64,000 nt of DNA. It comes from DASPLX01 sp035627375. GTDB lineage: Bacteria > Pseudomonadota > Gammaproteobacteria > Burkholderiales > Burkholderiaceae_D. The position numbers and the translations under genes were made by a program. The stretch lies in NCBI GenBank assembly GCA_035627375.1, contig DASPLX010000036.1:1-64000 (forward strand), given 5' to 3'. The notes beneath the pieces are model-generated. The model saw nothing but the letters and a program-made list of their open reading frames with translations. It ran no database searches and was not told the origin of the DNA. Positions within the stretch are counted from its first letter, which is position 1; every line of letters starts with the position of its first letter. Shown here piece by piece: positions 63,639 to 64,000 of this stretch.

Positions 63639-64000
63639 GCATACCTTCGTCGCTACTTTGAACAGCGGACCTTGAATGCACGCGGGCGCGACCGCTTTCG
63701 TATTACGTTGGTCGACGGCTTCTGCGGAGGTGGTCTTTACACGTTATCCGGGCTCGGCACGGAAATTCTTGGATCGCCATTAAAGATGTTGGCGGCAGTA
63801 GACGAGGCTCGCGTGCTCGTCAATTTGGATCGAACAAAGCCGCTGGATCTCGACGTCCAATACGTCTTTGTCGACAAAAACAAGAGCGCCGTTGACCATC
63901 TGCGAAAGGTGCTGATCGATAGAGGCTACGGAAGTCAAATCGGCACTTCCATTCATCTTTTTCATCAAGATTTTGTGTCCGCATTTCCATCCGTTATGGA
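63639..64000 (+). pseudogene. TcmP-like (three-Cys-motif partner) reading frame, open at right edge
   Basis: A continuous forward frame from 63639 to the end of the window reads like the long form of the three-Cys-motif partner protein: YLRRYFEQRTL, the signature RITLVDGFCGGGLYT, then GSPLKMLAAVDEA and the segment VQYVFVDKNKS. No ATG or well-placed ribosome-binding site exists before the conserved part; the only early candidate is a TTG at 63672. Immediately upstream the same frame is interrupted by TAA (63621) and TAG (63636), while flanking codons still resemble the family. The N-terminus therefore seems decayed or mutated. The 3' part lies outside the window, so status is provisional. Confidence 0.55.

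Overview
The window is high-GC bacterial chromosome, best explained as a betaproteobacterium of the Burkholderiales, probably Oxalobacteraceae (Herbaspirillum/Noviherbaspirillum/Massilia-like). The basis is gene order (queA…tgt…yajC-secD-secF, pilT-pilU next to yggS-proC, oxyR-recG and ubiA together, a complete glcDEF set) and the protein sequences. The family-level placement is an inference. I see no rRNA, tRNA, CRISPR array, integrase or transposase.

Layout. 1-960: a truncated serralysin-type metalloprotease. 1438-5683: an overlapping three-gene unit, KaiC-like ATPase, KaiB-like protein and a PAS-GAF-GGDEF-EAL c-di-GMP enzyme. 5684-8138: a decayed LysE exporter, a cystathionine beta-lyase and an AraC-regulator remnant. 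8139-9393: a Crp/Fnr-type regulator divergent from a His-rich periplasmic protein, with a perfect 20-bp palindrome between them. 9427-22968: a sugar-uptake island made of a solute-binding protein coupled to a two-component system, divergent from a sugar porin, a complete ABC transporter, glucokinase and a GH3 beta-glucosidase lipoprotein. This would cleave glucosides, move glucose across both membranes and phosphorylate it, under control of the coupled sensor system. 23052-26522: accessory genes (unknown protein, lipoprotein short-chain dehydrogenase, secreted beta-propeller).

26661-33860: corrinoid adenosyltransferase, a D-2-hydroxyacid dehydrogenase with a LysR regulator, and glcDEF (glycolate oxidase). 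33922-36807: an FkbM methyltransferase and a secreted two-module CBM plus beta-propeller protein, both less GC-rich. 37155-43313: glutathione peroxidase, pilU, pilT, yggS, proC and a TPR-glycosyltransferase protein. 43364-45543: two tandem paralogues of an unrecognised ankyrin-like family. 45755-51500: a membrane protein, the yqjDEK group, ubiA, oxyR and recG.

51629-59988: the queA-tgt-yajC-secDF cluster, interrupted by two foreign-looking insertions. One is an SMC/OLD-like ATPase with a TOPRIM-like DUF4276 protein, a candidate anti-phage module between queA and tgt. The other is a reverse-strand Asp/Glu racemase between tgt and yajC. 60081-63529: cytochrome b561-type proteins, cytochrome c', a MarR regulator and two YceI proteins. 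The right edge holds a TcmP-like reading frame whose N-terminus seems broken by stop codons.

The most interesting material is the ATPase/DUF4276 pair, the kaiC-kaiB-GGDEF-EAL operon with an altered KaiC CII site, and the tandem ankyrin-like paralogues.
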